64,000 bases of DNA from Balneola sp. GTDB lineage: Bacteria > Bacteroidota > Rhodothermia > Balneolales > Balneolaceae. Both the position numbers and the translations under genes were made by a program. The DNA lies in contig NZQV01000018.1 of the NCBI GenBank assembly GCA_002696035.1, forward strand, positions 167,633-231,632, read 5' to 3'. Each line of letters begins with the position of its first letter. Positions within the stretch are counted from its first letter, which is position 1. Below are positions 26,017-38,081 of this stretch, piece by piece. The notes beneath the pieces are model-generated. The model did no database searches. It had not been told where the DNA came from and saw nothing but the letters and a program-made list of their open reading frames with translations.

Positions 26017-27642
26017 ATGACTAAGATAAGGCCTTATCTAACTCTTTTCTTAATTATTGCCGGATTGGTAGTAGCAGGTAAATTAGTTCAGGCATTTATT
26101 CTATTACCTCTCGTTGAGGCCGCTTTTCAGGGAGATTCTTTTGAGTATCTAAACCAAATTATTGCCCAACACCGCTTAAAAAATCCCGACGTTAGAAATT
26201 TAGCCTTTTACAGGTCGCAAGTTCCCGTTTATATAAACCGGCTTATTTTTCTTGCTGCTTACACCACTATCTTTCTCTGGGTTCTTATCAAAGATAATTT
26301 CAAAGTAATCCGGGCATTTTTCAACGAAGAGAAGTCTGCCTTTAGCTTAGGGATACTTCGTGTGGTTGTATTCAGCCTGATTTTATACATTAATTTCCCT
26401 GTTTCCATTAGTGAACTAAGTCATTTAGGAACTGATTCCTTATCTCCTCCACTTGGTTGGCCCGATTCATTAGCCGCATTTTTAATTCAGCCCATCGTTT
26501 CTTCCACACTCAGTGTACTGTTCACCACATTTTGTATAGGTGGATTGATAGGCTTTTATACCCGCTACATGATTATTGGAGCTACAATTACCGGCTTATT
26601 TGTAATGGGTATTCCTCAATTTTTTGGCAAAATCGATAGTTACCATATTTTGTGGCATACGCTTGTCATCATGAGTTTTTCTAATGCAGGAGATAGTTTA
26701 TCGGTAGATGCCTGGAGAAAAAACCTACCGCAATTTAACATAGAAAAGGCCACAAAATACGCCATACCAATAAATTTGATCATGATATTGATCGGGTTAG
26801 GATACTTTTTCCCTGGAATTTGGAAGTTTACATTTTCAGGCTTTGAGTGGGCTTTTAGTGATAACTTGATGCTAAAAATGCATTCCAAATGGCTCGATAT
26901 TGGCGCATGGACCCCTTCTATTCGAATTGACCGTTATCCTTTTCTGTATCAATCAGGTGCTTTTTCTACACTTATACTTGAACTTGGATTTCTCTTTGGA
27001 ATATTCTTCAAAAAAACCAGGGCCTTCTTCTTAATCTTGGCTTTTACATTTCATCTATTCGTTGACATTTTCATGCATATTTTATTCGCCAGTACTATGG
27101 TTATGTTTGTTGCCTTTCTGCCTTGGCAACAAATACTGGCTAGCTTACCTCTCGACCTGAATTTCACAGGTTCTAAAAATTCACAATCTACCTTTTATAA
27201 AAAGGGGCTTAAATTTACGGGAATAGTTATTATAGCTGGATATTTGATCACAGGATCTCTGTTAATCAAAACCTGGCCTTTTGCCCTTTACCCAACATTT
27301 GCCTCTCTTGAATCATCAACGATTCCCAGTATATTGATTAAAGGTTATGACAACGAAGGAACTCTTGTTGCTTCTACCATCCCTCTTTTAAATGAACATT
27401 TTAAGGAAGAATTCGGATCGAGTGGTGCAAGACTCAGGGGATACATGCAAAACATCATTAACAGTTCAAACCGTGATTCAACCAAATACCAGCCATTAAT
27501 AGCTGCTTTTTTATCTGATTTTGAACAATCTCCTCAGGATATTGCTGAAATCACTTTTTATCAAATTCGTTTAAGCACCCATCCTGATAGTTTAGGAGAT
27601 AAGTATACGGTGGTCGAAAAAATGTATTCTCGGGATAATTAG
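26017..27642 (+). CDS. HTTM-domain (vitamin-K-carboxylase-like) membrane protein
   Basis: A 541-residue polytopic inner-membrane protein. The region at about 110-380 resembles HTTM domains: LGILRVVVFSLILYINF, the His-bearing IDSYHILWHTLVIMSFSNAGDSLSVDAW, the LIGLGYFFPGIWKF helix, ELGFLFGIFFKKTRAFFLIL and FTFHLFVDIFMHILFASTMV followed by LPWQQ. HTTM proteins are distant relatives of vitamin K-dependent gamma-carboxylase. An extra N-terminal helix (residues 8-30) and a soluble C-terminal region from about 430 flank the domain. The function in glycan loci is unknown; a membrane-bound modifying enzyme is plausible. It is a single plus-strand gene between two minus-strand genes. Confidence 0.72.
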   Translation: MTKIRPYLTLFLIIAGLVVAGKLVQAFILLPLVEAAFQGDSFEYLNQIIAQHRLKNPDVRNLAFYRSQVPVYINRLIFLAAYTTIFLWVLIKDNFKVIRAFFNEEKSAFSLGILRVVVFSLILYINFPVSISELSHLGTDSLSPPLGWPDSLAAFLIQPIVSSTLSVLFTTFCIGGLIGFYTRYMIIGATITGLFVMGIPQFFGKIDSYHILWHTLVIMSFSNAGDSLSVDAWRKNLPQFNIEKATKYAIPINLIMILIGLGYFFPGIWKFTFSGFEWAFSDNLMLKMHSKWLDIGAWTPSIRIDRYPFLYQSGAFSTLILELGFLFGIFFKKTRAFFLILAFTFHLFVDIFMHILFASTMVMFVAFLPWQQILASLPLDLNFTGSKNSQSTFYKKGLKFTGIVIIAGYLITGSLLIKTWPFALYPTFASLESSTIPSILIKGYDNEGTLVASTIPLLNEHFKEEFGSSGARLRGYMQNIINSSNRDSTKYQPLIAAFLSDFEQSPQDIAEITFYQIRLSTHPDSLGDKYTVVEKMYSRDN

Positions 27643-27669
27643 AATCATAAATCATTCTTACTTAGAAAG

Positions 27670-29034
27670 CTATCCTATTTTTTTCACAACCTCCGCCAAC
27701 GTAATTAATCTGCCAACAATTTTCTTTCCAATTTTTTGATGATTCTTGGGAATCTGGTTAGAAATAAATCCAGCTTCTCTTAAAACCATTAGTGCTTCTT
27801 GGTAACGCTTTTGCAGGTCAAATGACTTTAAATCGTTCTTAACTTGTTCTCTTGTTTGGGAGCTCCTCAATTTTCGAACTAAACTTTTCGTTTTATGCAA
27901 ACCATAGTTTTTTATGTCCAAAAGCTTATCTGATAAATCAGCAGATACCGAAATATTTCCTTCGGTGGTCTTTATCTTTGCTACTTCTGGATTTATCCTG
28001 GTTATAACCTCTCGATGAAATTGGTTAAAAAACCTTTTTTTACGAGGTAAATTATAGCCAATTTTCAATAATTCTGGCTCCAATAACGGAGAGTATGTAT
28101 CCACAAACTGAGATGTAATATTCGATAAAATAGAAACTTGCTCTTTGATACGTACGTGGTAATAGATTTGGTCGTAGGTTCTCGTATTTGATTTCCGTAC
28201 AAACGGTTGAAGTTTCTTTCTAAATTCAGCTTGATAATTTTTAAACTGCTTTTGAAGGTTAGCACCAAACCAATTTTCATCTATTTGGGCAGGATACATT
28301 CTCATTGATATAAGCTTTTCTAAATCAGCGTTATTTCTGTTATAAAAGGGAAAATCCTGTTGCCACCAAAAATCCTTATAAAGCTCTCCTCCCACTCCTG
28401 TAATAATTAAATCATACCCATTTTCCTGTCGCCAAGACTGATTGTCCTTTAATGATTTTAATTTTAACAAATCCCACAGACCATCAGATAGCCTAAATAA
28501 ATCGTCAAGTTCTTCTTCAGTTTGAATGTCATCCGATTCAAGGATATACAGATCAACACCTAAGCAATCTGCTACCTGTTTTACGATCTTGGCTTCTTGA
28601 GCATCTCCAGAATTCAATGAAAAAGCCGTATCAAAATGCACCCCAAAATGTTTAAGTACAGTTGCAAGGAGCCTGGAATCAATCCCGCCTGTAAGATCTA
28701 CTGAGATCTTTTTATCTCTCAGGTGATGCACCCTTTGCTCAAAAAAATCTAAAAAAGTACTAAACGGATCATCGATGTCCTCCCATTGCATAGGATTATC
28801 AGATTCTTGGCTTTCCTCAACAAACCCATTAACAATATCAAGACTGAAGATCTGATGGGTGAACCGTTTTCTTATCCCCTTTAGTAATGTATTCTCAAAA
28901 TAAAAACTACCAAAATTCAAAAACTCAAGGAGTGATTGGTGATCAATGTCACTAATACTGAAAGGCTCGTTATTTATGACATCCAGAAAAGCTTGATATT
29001 TATTCCCTGATTCTTGAGATATAAATTTTCTCAT
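27670..29034 (-). CDS. Asparagine-synthase-like protein lacking most of the glutaminase domain
   Basis: A 454-residue AsnB-like protein. The ATP-pyrophosphatase loop is intact as SVDLTGGIDSR (residues 111-121), followed by AFSLNSGDAQEAKIVKQVAD and the GVGGELYKDFWW segment, which resembles the acceptor/ATP part of AsnB (GEGADE). Only about 80 residues precede the synthase half, and they look like the linker of the missing glutaminase domain (LLEFLNFGSFYFENTLLKGI). No catalytic Cys2 is present, so it cannot use glutamine by itself. Ammonia, an amino sugar or another amine could be the nucleophile. It is the second such gene in the locus, co-directional with the ExoA-like transferase 33 bases upstream. 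Confidence 0.8.
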   Translation of the reverse strand: MRKFISQESGNKYQAFLDVINNEPFSISDIDHQSLLEFLNFGSFYFENTLLKGIRKRFTHQIFSLDIVNGFVEESQESDNPMQWEDIDDPFSTFLDFFEQRVHHLRDKKISVDLTGGIDSRLLATVLKHFGVHFDTAFSLNSGDAQEAKIVKQVADCLGVDLYILESDDIQTEEELDDLFRLSDGLWDLLKLKSLKDNQSWRQENGYDLIITGVGGELYKDFWWQQDFPFYNRNNADLEKLISMRMYPAQIDENWFGANLQKQFKNYQAEFRKKLQPFVRKSNTRTYDQIYYHVRIKEQVSILSNITSQFVDTYSPLLEPELLKIGYNLPRKKRFFNQFHREVITRINPEVAKIKTTEGNISVSADLSDKLLDIKNYGLHKTKSLVRKLRSSQTREQVKNDLKSFDLQKRYQEALMVLREAGFISNQIPKNHQKIGKKIVGRLITLAEVVKKIG

Positions 29035-29067
29035 AGAGAAGCTTTGAGATTTTACAATTTGTGGTGA

Positions 29068-30174
29068 TTACCACCCTTTTACCCTCAAAAAAGCCTTGCG
29101 AAGAAACTGATATAGAAACCCACTAAAATGCCCCACCTGCATAACCACGACGCTAAAGGAAGTATGCCACCAAAGGGACAGGATTCCCGGGCTTTTCTTT
29201 TCTCCGGTCCAGTTCTCTTTTTTGAATTCTTTGTGGCTGGAAAGCCCTACGCGAAGAGATTCAACAAGCACAATGGCTCCCAAAAATCCTGCTACGTATG
29301 GGAAGTAGAGATTTGTTTGCGTTAGCAGGTCGGCGATCAGATAAATGACCAGCGAAAAAATAAAGAGAAAGGGAGTCAACCCGCGGATGGGTGAACTTTT
29401 GGGATGAAGGACTTTCGTGAGAAAGCGTCCACGACCATACCGGAAGTACTGTTTAAATAACTTGGTGAAGGAATCCCGGGGATAGTACCAGCTTTTGATC
29501 TCAGGGCTCACATACACGCTTTCTCCAAAATTCTCGATCAGGCGAAGGTTCAACTCCGAATCCTGGTTCGTGATATTTTTGGTATTGAAACCACCTATTT
29601 CACGCAGATCTTCCGTCCAAAAACATCCCAGAAAAACGGTATCGGCATAGCCTTCGTAGGTATCGTCCATGTATTTGGCTCCGCCATTTCCGAGAAAACT
29701 TTTTACGGCAAGAGCCGTGCCGGCTTGAACCGCATTTGCTGCCACATACCGTTGCGCTCCCCCTACATTTTTAGCGCCGGTTTCCAGGAATACTTCAATA
29801 TTCTTTTTCAGGTAATCATCCTGATATAAACAATGTCCATCAGCCCGTAAGAAGATTTCTCCCTGAGCCTGTTCTATCATCCGGTTCAGCGCATAGGACT
29901 GAAATCTCTCAGGATTCTCGATGAGTTTTACGCGGGGATCTTTTTGGGAAAGCTCGTTTACAATCTCACGGGTACGGTCGGTGCTGCCGCCATCAGCAAC
30001 CAAGACCTCTACCAGATTGGGATATTCCGTATCCAGAAAACCTGATACAACTCTCTCGATATGATCTTCTTCATTTAGTGCAGGGATACCAACGGTAACC
30101 CCAGGCGCTTTATTAATATCTGAAGGCTGGCTTGTAATAGGTGTTGTAGATTGTTTTTGTTTGGCTGAAATCAA
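29068..30174 (-). CDS. Family 2 glycosyltransferase, ExoA-like, membrane-anchored
   Basis: A 368-residue inverting transferase with GT-A motifs VTVGIPALNEEDHIERVV, VLVADGGSTDRTREIV (nucleotide binding), IFLRADGHCLYQDDYL (DxD-like site) and SELNLRLIENFGESVYVSPE (acceptor side). Two C-terminal hydrophobic stretches (LTPFLFIFSLVIYLIADLL, YVAGFLGAIVLVESL) anchor it in the inner membrane, as in ExoA-type enzymes of succinoglycan synthesis. Codon and base use look like the housekeeping genes rather than the A/T-rich cluster to its left, so it may be the old chromosomal edge of the locus. pyrB lies upstream on the same strand. Confidence 0.88.
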   Translation of the reverse strand: MISAKQKQSTTPITSQPSDINKAPGVTVGIPALNEEDHIERVVSGFLDTEYPNLVEVLVADGGSTDRTREIVNELSQKDPRVKLIENPERFQSYALNRMIEQAQGEIFLRADGHCLYQDDYLKKNIEVFLETGAKNVGGAQRYVAANAVQAGTALAVKSFLGNGGAKYMDDTYEGYADTVFLGCFWTEDLREIGGFNTKNITNQDSELNLRLIENFGESVYVSPEIKSWYYPRDSFTKLFKQYFRYGRGRFLTKVLHPKSSPIRGLTPFLFIFSLVIYLIADLLTQTNLYFPYVAGFLGAIVLVESLRVGLSSHKEFKKENWTGEKKSPGILSLWWHTSFSVVVMQVGHFSGFLYQFLRKAFLRVKGW

Positions 30175-30222
30175 AACTACGGATTTATCTGCTTAATATA
30201 ATATGCCAGTTTCAAAAAAGTA

Positions 30223-31179
30223 CTATACACGATTGCCTCCACTCAGCAAATACAAAATAGCCATTCGCACAGCTACTCCGTTGGTCACCTGATCTAAAAT
30301 GACCGCACGGTCGCTGTCGGCAACTTCGCTTTCCATCTCCACACCTCGGTTTATGGGGCCGGGGTGCATGATCTTAAAATCAGGATATTTATCTAGATGG
30401 TGAAGCTTGATGCCAAATCGTTCGTGGTATTCCCGGAGCGATGGGAAAAATTCAGTGCCCGAATCTTGCCGTTCGAGCTGAATGCGAAGCGCCATCGCGA
30501 TATCACACCAGGCCAGGGTTTCCTCAAGATTGTAAGATACTTCTACCCCCATATCGTTCACAAACATTGGCATCAGCGTTTTAGGACCACAAAGTACGAC
30601 CTCCGCTCCCAGCTTTTTCAACCCAATGATATTGGACCGAACTACGCGACTGTGAGCGATATCCCCAATGATCGCGATCTTCTTTCCGGTCAGGTCTGGA
30701 TGAAGGGTTTGCATCGTGAACATATCCAGCAGCGCTTGTGTGGGATGTTCGTGAGCTCCGTCGCCGGCATTTAAAATAGCGGCATCCACACATTTGGTTA
30801 GAAAATGTGGAACTCCCGGACTTTCGTGCCGCACCACTACCATGTCAATTTTCATAGAGCTGATGTTGCGAATGGTATCTTTCAGCGACTCGCCTTTTTT
30901 GGTGCTTGAGGAACTGGTGGAAAAATTCACTACATCGGCACCCATTCGTTTTTGGGCCAGCTCAAAAGAAAGGCGGGTTCGGGTACTGTTTTCGTAGAAA
31001 AGATTGACGATGGTTTTATCACGTAGAGTAGGAACTTTGGGTACCGGGCGGTCTAATATTTCCCGGAAATACTTAGCCTGTTCCAACACGTATAAAATAT
31101 CTTCTGCGGAATAGTCGGCCAGGCCCAGCAGGTGCTTTTGATTGAAGGGATATTCTTCGGATGGTTTTTTACTCATCAT
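30223..31179 (-). CDS. pyrB: Aspartate carbamoyltransferase catalytic subunit
   Basis: Condenses carbamoyl phosphate and aspartate to carbamoyl-aspartate, the committed pyrimidine step. The 318 residues are the normal length. The carbamoyl-phosphate site is FYENSTRTRLSFE (61-73, with STRTR at 65-69), the next loop SSSTKKGESLKDT (90-102), and NAGDGAHEHPTQALLD (137-152) follows. The aspartate-side motif HPGPINRGVEM lies near 270. The gene overlaps the end of pyrR by 11 bases, indicating coupled translation. No pyrI regulatory subunit is adjacent. Confidence 0.97.
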   Translation of the reverse strand: MMSKKPSEEYPFNQKHLLGLADYSAEDILYVLEQAKYFREILDRPVPKVPTLRDKTIVNLFYENSTRTRLSFELAQKRMGADVVNFSTSSSSTKKGESLKDTIRNISSMKIDMVVVRHESPGVPHFLTKCVDAAILNAGDGAHEHPTQALLDMFTMQTLHPDLTGKKIAIIGDIAHSRVVRSNIIGLKKLGAEVVLCGPKTLMPMFVNDMGVEVSYNLEETLAWCDIAMALRIQLERQDSGTEFFPSLREYHERFGIKLHHLDKYPDFKIMHPGPINRGVEMESEVADSDRAVILDQVTNGVAVRMAILYLLSGGNRV

Positions 31180-31720
31180 CGCCCTCCTCTACTTCTACGA
31201 TATACACGGCATCTTCGCCATCCAGCTCCTTCACTTTCAGCCGGATCTCTTCATTTTCATACGTAGGAATGTATTGCCCCATGTAATCTGCAGAAATTGG
31301 AAGTTCACGGTGCCCGCGATCGATCATACAACAAAATTTTATGCTTCTCGGTCTTCCGTACGACATCAGTGCCTCCATGGCCGAACGCACGGTTCTTCCC
31401 GTATATAGTACATCATCTACCAATACGATGTCCCGGTCATACAGATCGAAGGGAATTTCGGTGACTTTCACTTCCGGCATTTTGAATTTGGAGCGATAAT
31501 CATCCCGATAGAAGGCAACATCGAGTACGCCAAAATCAATGTCTGCATCAAACGATGCCTTGATTTCTTTGAGGATGCGTTTTCCCATATACACTCCGCG
31601 GGTCTGCATACCTATGATGGCGAGTTGGGAAACATCATCATACCCCTCCAAAAACTGATGGGCAAATCGCAGGTAAACGCGATCCAGATCTTCGGGTATC
31701 ATGATTTTGGCTTTCTTCAA
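31169..31720 (-). CDS. pyrR: PyrR pyrimidine regulator/uracil phosphoribosyltransferase
   Basis: A 183-residue protein of the PyrR family. The PRPP-binding motif is VLVDDVLYTGRTVR (99-112). GMQTRGVYMGKRI (38-50) and the loop VAFYRDDYRSK (68-78) are PyrR hallmarks. It converts uracil to UMP, and in many bacteria also binds pyr mRNA to promote attenuation. I could not recognise a PyrR-binding leader upstream of it or of pyrB, so the RNA-binding role here is unproven. It overlaps pyrB by 11 bases. Confidence 0.95.
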   Translation of the reverse strand: MKKAKIMIPEDLDRVYLRFAHQFLEGYDDVSQLAIIGMQTRGVYMGKRILKEIKASFDADIDFGVLDVAFYRDDYRSKFKMPEVKVTEIPFDLYDRDIVLVDDVLYTGRTVRSAMEALMSYGRPRSIKFCCMIDRGHRELPISADYMGQYIPTYENEEIRLKVKELDGEDAVYIVEVEEGDDE

Positions 31721-31953
31721 GCGTATTTACCTTCGTTGAGTGTGCGCGCTAAAGTTAGCGTTTGTTGGTTGTAAATACCAAAGGGAATTATATAGAGTCA
31801 TATTAATCTTTTCACAAAAACCAACCAAGGCTCCATTATTCAAAAGCCCATATATACACAGTTGTAAAGAATCCCTTCCCTCCTTTCTTTTAGCTCCTAT
31901 TCTCGGTATTATTGGCACCCTGAAAAAATGCTTTAAATACTAAATAGGTATCC

Positions 31954-33159
31954 ATGAAAATACACGAGTATCAAGCCAAAGAAATTCTCCAAAAATACAA
32001 CGTAGCTGTTCCTGCCGGAATTGCTACCACTACCGTAGAAGAAACGGTTGAAGCCGCTAAAAAACTGAAGGAAGAAGGAGCTTCACTTTTTGTTGTGAAA
32101 GCCCAGATCCATGCCGGTGGACGAGGAAAAGGCCGCACCAAAAAGAACAATGCCAAAGGCGTTGTGCTCTGCAAAACCATTGATGAAGTCAAAGAAGCTG
32201 CAGAAAACCTTCTTGGTGATGTACTCGTGACGGTTCAGACCGGAGAAGAAGGTCAGCTGGTACAGCGCTTGTATGTAACCGACGGTGTGGATATCGAATC
32301 TGAATTTTATGTAGGGATCTTGCTTGACCGAGCAGTAAGCAAAAATGTGATCATGGCCTCTACTGAAGGTGGCGTTGAGATCGAGAAAGTAGCTGAAGAA
32401 ACGCCTGAGAAAATTGTAAAAGAGTGGGTTGAGCCGGGTATGGATCTTCAGCCTAATCAGGCGCGACGTATTGCTTTTGAACTTGGACTGGAAGGCGAAG
32501 CGCTGAAAAACGGTATCAAGATCATTCATGCACTGTATAATGCATATCAGGAAACAGATTCCAATATGTTTGAGATCAACCCGCTGATCGTAACGCCAGA
32601 TAATGAAGTATATGCCCTGGATGCCAAGGTGACTTTTGACGACAACGCTTTGTACCGCCACAAAGATCTGGCAGAACTGAAGGACGAGTCTGAGGAAAAT
32701 CCAGCAGAACTTGAAGCTCAAAAATACGACCTGAACTACATCAAACTGGATGGTAACGTAGGTTGTATGGTAAACGGTGCCGGACTTGCGATGGCGACCA
32801 TGGATATCATCAAGCTTTCCGGTGGCGAACCTGCCAACTTTCTGGATGTAGGCGGTGGAGCCAATGTTGAAACCGTGAAAAACGGATTCCGCATTATCCT
32901 GGAAGACAAGAATGTAAAAGCGATCCTCATCAATATCTTTGGCGGAATTGTTCGCTGCGATCGTGTGGCCAATGGTGTTATTGAAGCCGTGAAGGATCCT
33001 GAAATTGCTGAAAAAGTGAAAGGCGTGCCTATCATCGTTCGTCTACAGGGAACCAACGCTGAGGAAGCCAAGGAGATCATCGACAACAGCGATCTGAATG
33101 TGATTTCAGCTGTTCTGTTGAAAGAAGCTGCTGACGAAGTTTCTAAAGTACTGGCATAG
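31954..33159 (+). CDS. sucC: Succinyl-CoA ligase (ADP-forming) beta subunit
   Basis: The beta subunit of the TCA-cycle enzyme making succinate and ATP from succinyl-CoA; 401 residues, close to the usual 385-400. The ATP-grasp start MKIHEYQAKEILQKYNV, VVKAQIHAGGRGKGR, FEINPLIVTPDNEVYALDAK and the ligase loop ANFLDVGGGANVE with INIFGGIVRCDRVANGV are all clear. The usual partner sucD is not downstream; a strong terminator and a convergent GH2 gene follow, so the alpha subunit must be encoded elsewhere. It is divergent from pyrR with a 233-base spacer. Confidence 0.97.
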   Translation: MKIHEYQAKEILQKYNVAVPAGIATTTVEETVEAAKKLKEEGASLFVVKAQIHAGGRGKGRTKKNNAKGVVLCKTIDEVKEAAENLLGDVLVTVQTGEEGQLVQRLYVTDGVDIESEFYVGILLDRAVSKNVIMASTEGGVEIEKVAEETPEKIVKEWVEPGMDLQPNQARRIAFELGLEGEALKNGIKIIHALYNAYQETDSNMFEINPLIVTPDNEVYALDAKVTFDDNALYRHKDLAELKDESEENPAELEAQKYDLNYIKLDGNVGCMVNGAGLAMATMDIIKLSGGEPANFLDVGGGANVETVKNGFRIILEDKNVKAILINIFGGIVRCDRVANGVIEAVKDPEIAEKVKGVPIIVRLQGTNAEEAKEIIDNSDLNVISAVLLKEAADEVSKVLA

Positions 33160-33183
33160 TATTTAGAAGTATTAACCGTATTT

Positions 33184-33220
33184 AAAGCCCGATCTTTATG
33201 GAGATCGGGCTTTTTTTTTT
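33184..33220 (+). terminator. Rho-independent terminator after sucC
   Basis: Stem AAGCCCGATCT (33185-33195) / AGATCGGGCTT (33202-33212), a 6-base loop, and an unbroken T-run to 33220 that abuts the stop codon of the convergent GH2 gene. Confidence 0.92.
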
Positions 33221-36487
<3,267 letters not shown>

Positions 36488-36614
36488 AAAAATTGTTATC
36501 TGAAGCCCTCAGAAATAGAAAAGGAATGGCCTGAGAGGTAAATGGAGCGCGAATAACATGGATCCGGCAATTTTACATAGATCTACGTCATCCGTGTTCT
36601 ATTGCAATGCTCGA

Positions 36615-36690
36615 ACAGATAAAGGTGTCCAACCCAAACTGGCTCAAGCCTCCCCCAAACTGGTTCAAGCGTCCGCTTGGACCAATCTGT
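36615..36690. repeat. Small repeat element with direct and inverted copies
   Basis: CCCAAACTGGCTCAAGC (36633-36649) and CCCAAACTGGTTCAAGC (36654-36670) are direct copies 21 bases apart with one mismatch. A degenerate inverted copy, GCTTGGACCAATCTGT (36675-36690), can fold back on the second copy with loop GTCC. The whole is bounded by ACAGAT (36615) and ATCTGT (ending 36690). The flanking intergenic DNA between GH2 and bshA shows no gene. Confidence 0.5.
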
Positions 36691-36698
36691 ACTATAAA

Positions 36699-37859
36699 TC
36701 ACGAAACGGAAGCAGACTCAGATCTTTCTTTCAGGCGCTTGCTCACTTCCTCATAAAACTGCTCGTACTGTTTTACGATCTCATCCTGATTGAACCGCTC
36801 GGCCTGTTTTCGGGCATTATCAGCCATTTGTTGATGAAGCTTCGGGTTACTCAAGATCTTGACTCCATAATCGGCCATGCAATCCACATCATCCAGGTCG
36901 CACAGGTAGCCGGTTTCTCCGTGAATGTTCACCTCCGGGAGTCCGCCTATATCTGAACTGATGACGGGAACGCTGCAACTCATAGCTTCCAGAGCCGCCA
37001 GTCCGAAAGTTTCCGACCCTGAGGGAATGAGAAACAGGTCAGCAATCGAAAGCACTTCTTCCACTTGCTCCAGTTTTCCAAGGAAACGAACATGGTCACA
37101 AATTCCCAGATCCCGACATTGCTGTTCGGCTTTTTGCCGATCGGGACCATCTCCCACCAACAATAATTTTGCTTCAATTCCCGCTTCCAGGATCTTTGAA
37201 AATACTGTTACTACCTCGGGTACACGCTTTACTTTTCGGAAGTTGGATACGTGAACGACCACTTTCTCATCATTGGGACAGATCGCTTTCTTGAAATGAC
37301 TTTTATTTGATTTCTGGAACCGATCCAAGTCAATAAAATTCGGAATTACTTTGATATCCTGTTCAATATCAAAATGGTCGTAGGTCTCTTTCTTCAGATA
37401 TTCGGAGACTGCGGTTACGCCATCACTTTTATCGATGGAGAATTCCACCACGTGCTTGTAGCTGGGGTCCCGGCCCACCAGGGTGATGTCTGTTCCGTGT
37501 AATGTGGTTACCACCGGAACGTTGATCCCACGCTCTGCCATAATTTGTTTGGCCAGATATGCGCTGGTGGCGTGAGGCAGTGCGTAATGAACATGCAAAA
37601 GATCCAGGTCTTCGTACTCGATCAAATTCACCATTTGCGAAGCCAATGCAAGAGCATAGGGCGGATAGTCGAACAGCGGATAGGAATTGATCGAAACTTC
37701 GTGATAGGTGATTCCGGTTTCCAGGGTATCGAGCCGGGCGGGACGGGCATAACTTAACATATGAATGTTATGACCGTTCTTAGCCAGGGTTTTTGCCAAC
37801 TCGGTAGCTACAACTCCACTTCCGCCAAAAGTGGGATAACAAACAATTCCTATATTCAT
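36699..37859 (-). CDS. bshA: N-acetyl-alpha-D-glucosaminyl L-malate synthase (bacillithiol synthesis)
   Basis: A GT4-family enzyme that transfers N-acetylglucosamine from UDP-GlcNAc to L-malate, the first step of bacillithiol synthesis. The 386 residues match the family length. The opening MNIGIVCYPTFGGSGVVATE is the BshA signature, which other GT4 enzymes lack. LLHVHYALPHATSAYLAKQI, TLHGTDITLVGRDPS, HVSNFRKVKRVPEVV and IPSGSETFGLAALEAMSCSV with SDIGGLPEVN follow the BshA pattern. bshB and bshC are not in the window. It is divergent from the YebC gene. Confidence 0.92.
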   Translation of the reverse strand: MNIGIVCYPTFGGSGVVATELAKTLAKNGHNIHMLSYARPARLDTLETGITYHEVSINSYPLFDYPPYALALASQMVNLIEYEDLDLLHVHYALPHATSAYLAKQIMAERGINVPVVTTLHGTDITLVGRDPSYKHVVEFSIDKSDGVTAVSEYLKKETYDHFDIEQDIKVIPNFIDLDRFQKSNKSHFKKAICPNDEKVVVHVSNFRKVKRVPEVVTVFSKILEAGIEAKLLLVGDGPDRQKAEQQCRDLGICDHVRFLGKLEQVEEVLSIADLFLIPSGSETFGLAALEAMSCSVPVISSDIGGLPEVNIHGETGYLCDLDDVDCMADYGVKILSNPKLHQQMADNARKQAERFNQDEIVKQYEQFYEEVSKRLKERSESASVS

Positions 37860-38081
37860 CCTAAATGATTCCGTTCATATATAATTACTGCAAAATACAC
37901 ATTATTAGAATGTGATTAGCAACCAAACACACTCTTTAACAGATTGGTTTCCCCGAGATAACTCCTTTTCGGATGTATGTACAGATCACATAAAAAAGCA
38001 TTTCAGCGGTTCTAATTGAAGTGTTCAATTTTGTATATTAGTGAGTTGTAACTTCACAAAAATTTATTTGAAAAAACTCCT

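Noticed and set aside
23430..29034. Lasso-peptide biosynthesis cluster
   Set aside because: AsnB-like proteins suggested it, but no precursor peptide, B1 recognition element or transglutaminase-like protease gene was seen; flippase and transferases point to a glycan.
31721..31953. PyrR-responsive attenuator upstream of pyrR
   Set aside because: Only a small CGCTAA-AG-TTAGCG repeat was found; no PyrR-binding loop or terminator/antiterminator pair could be recognised.
36558..36956. Plus-strand frame of 132 codons across the GH2-bshA spacer
   Set aside because: It runs into the antisense of bshA and covers the repeat element; no family resemblance.
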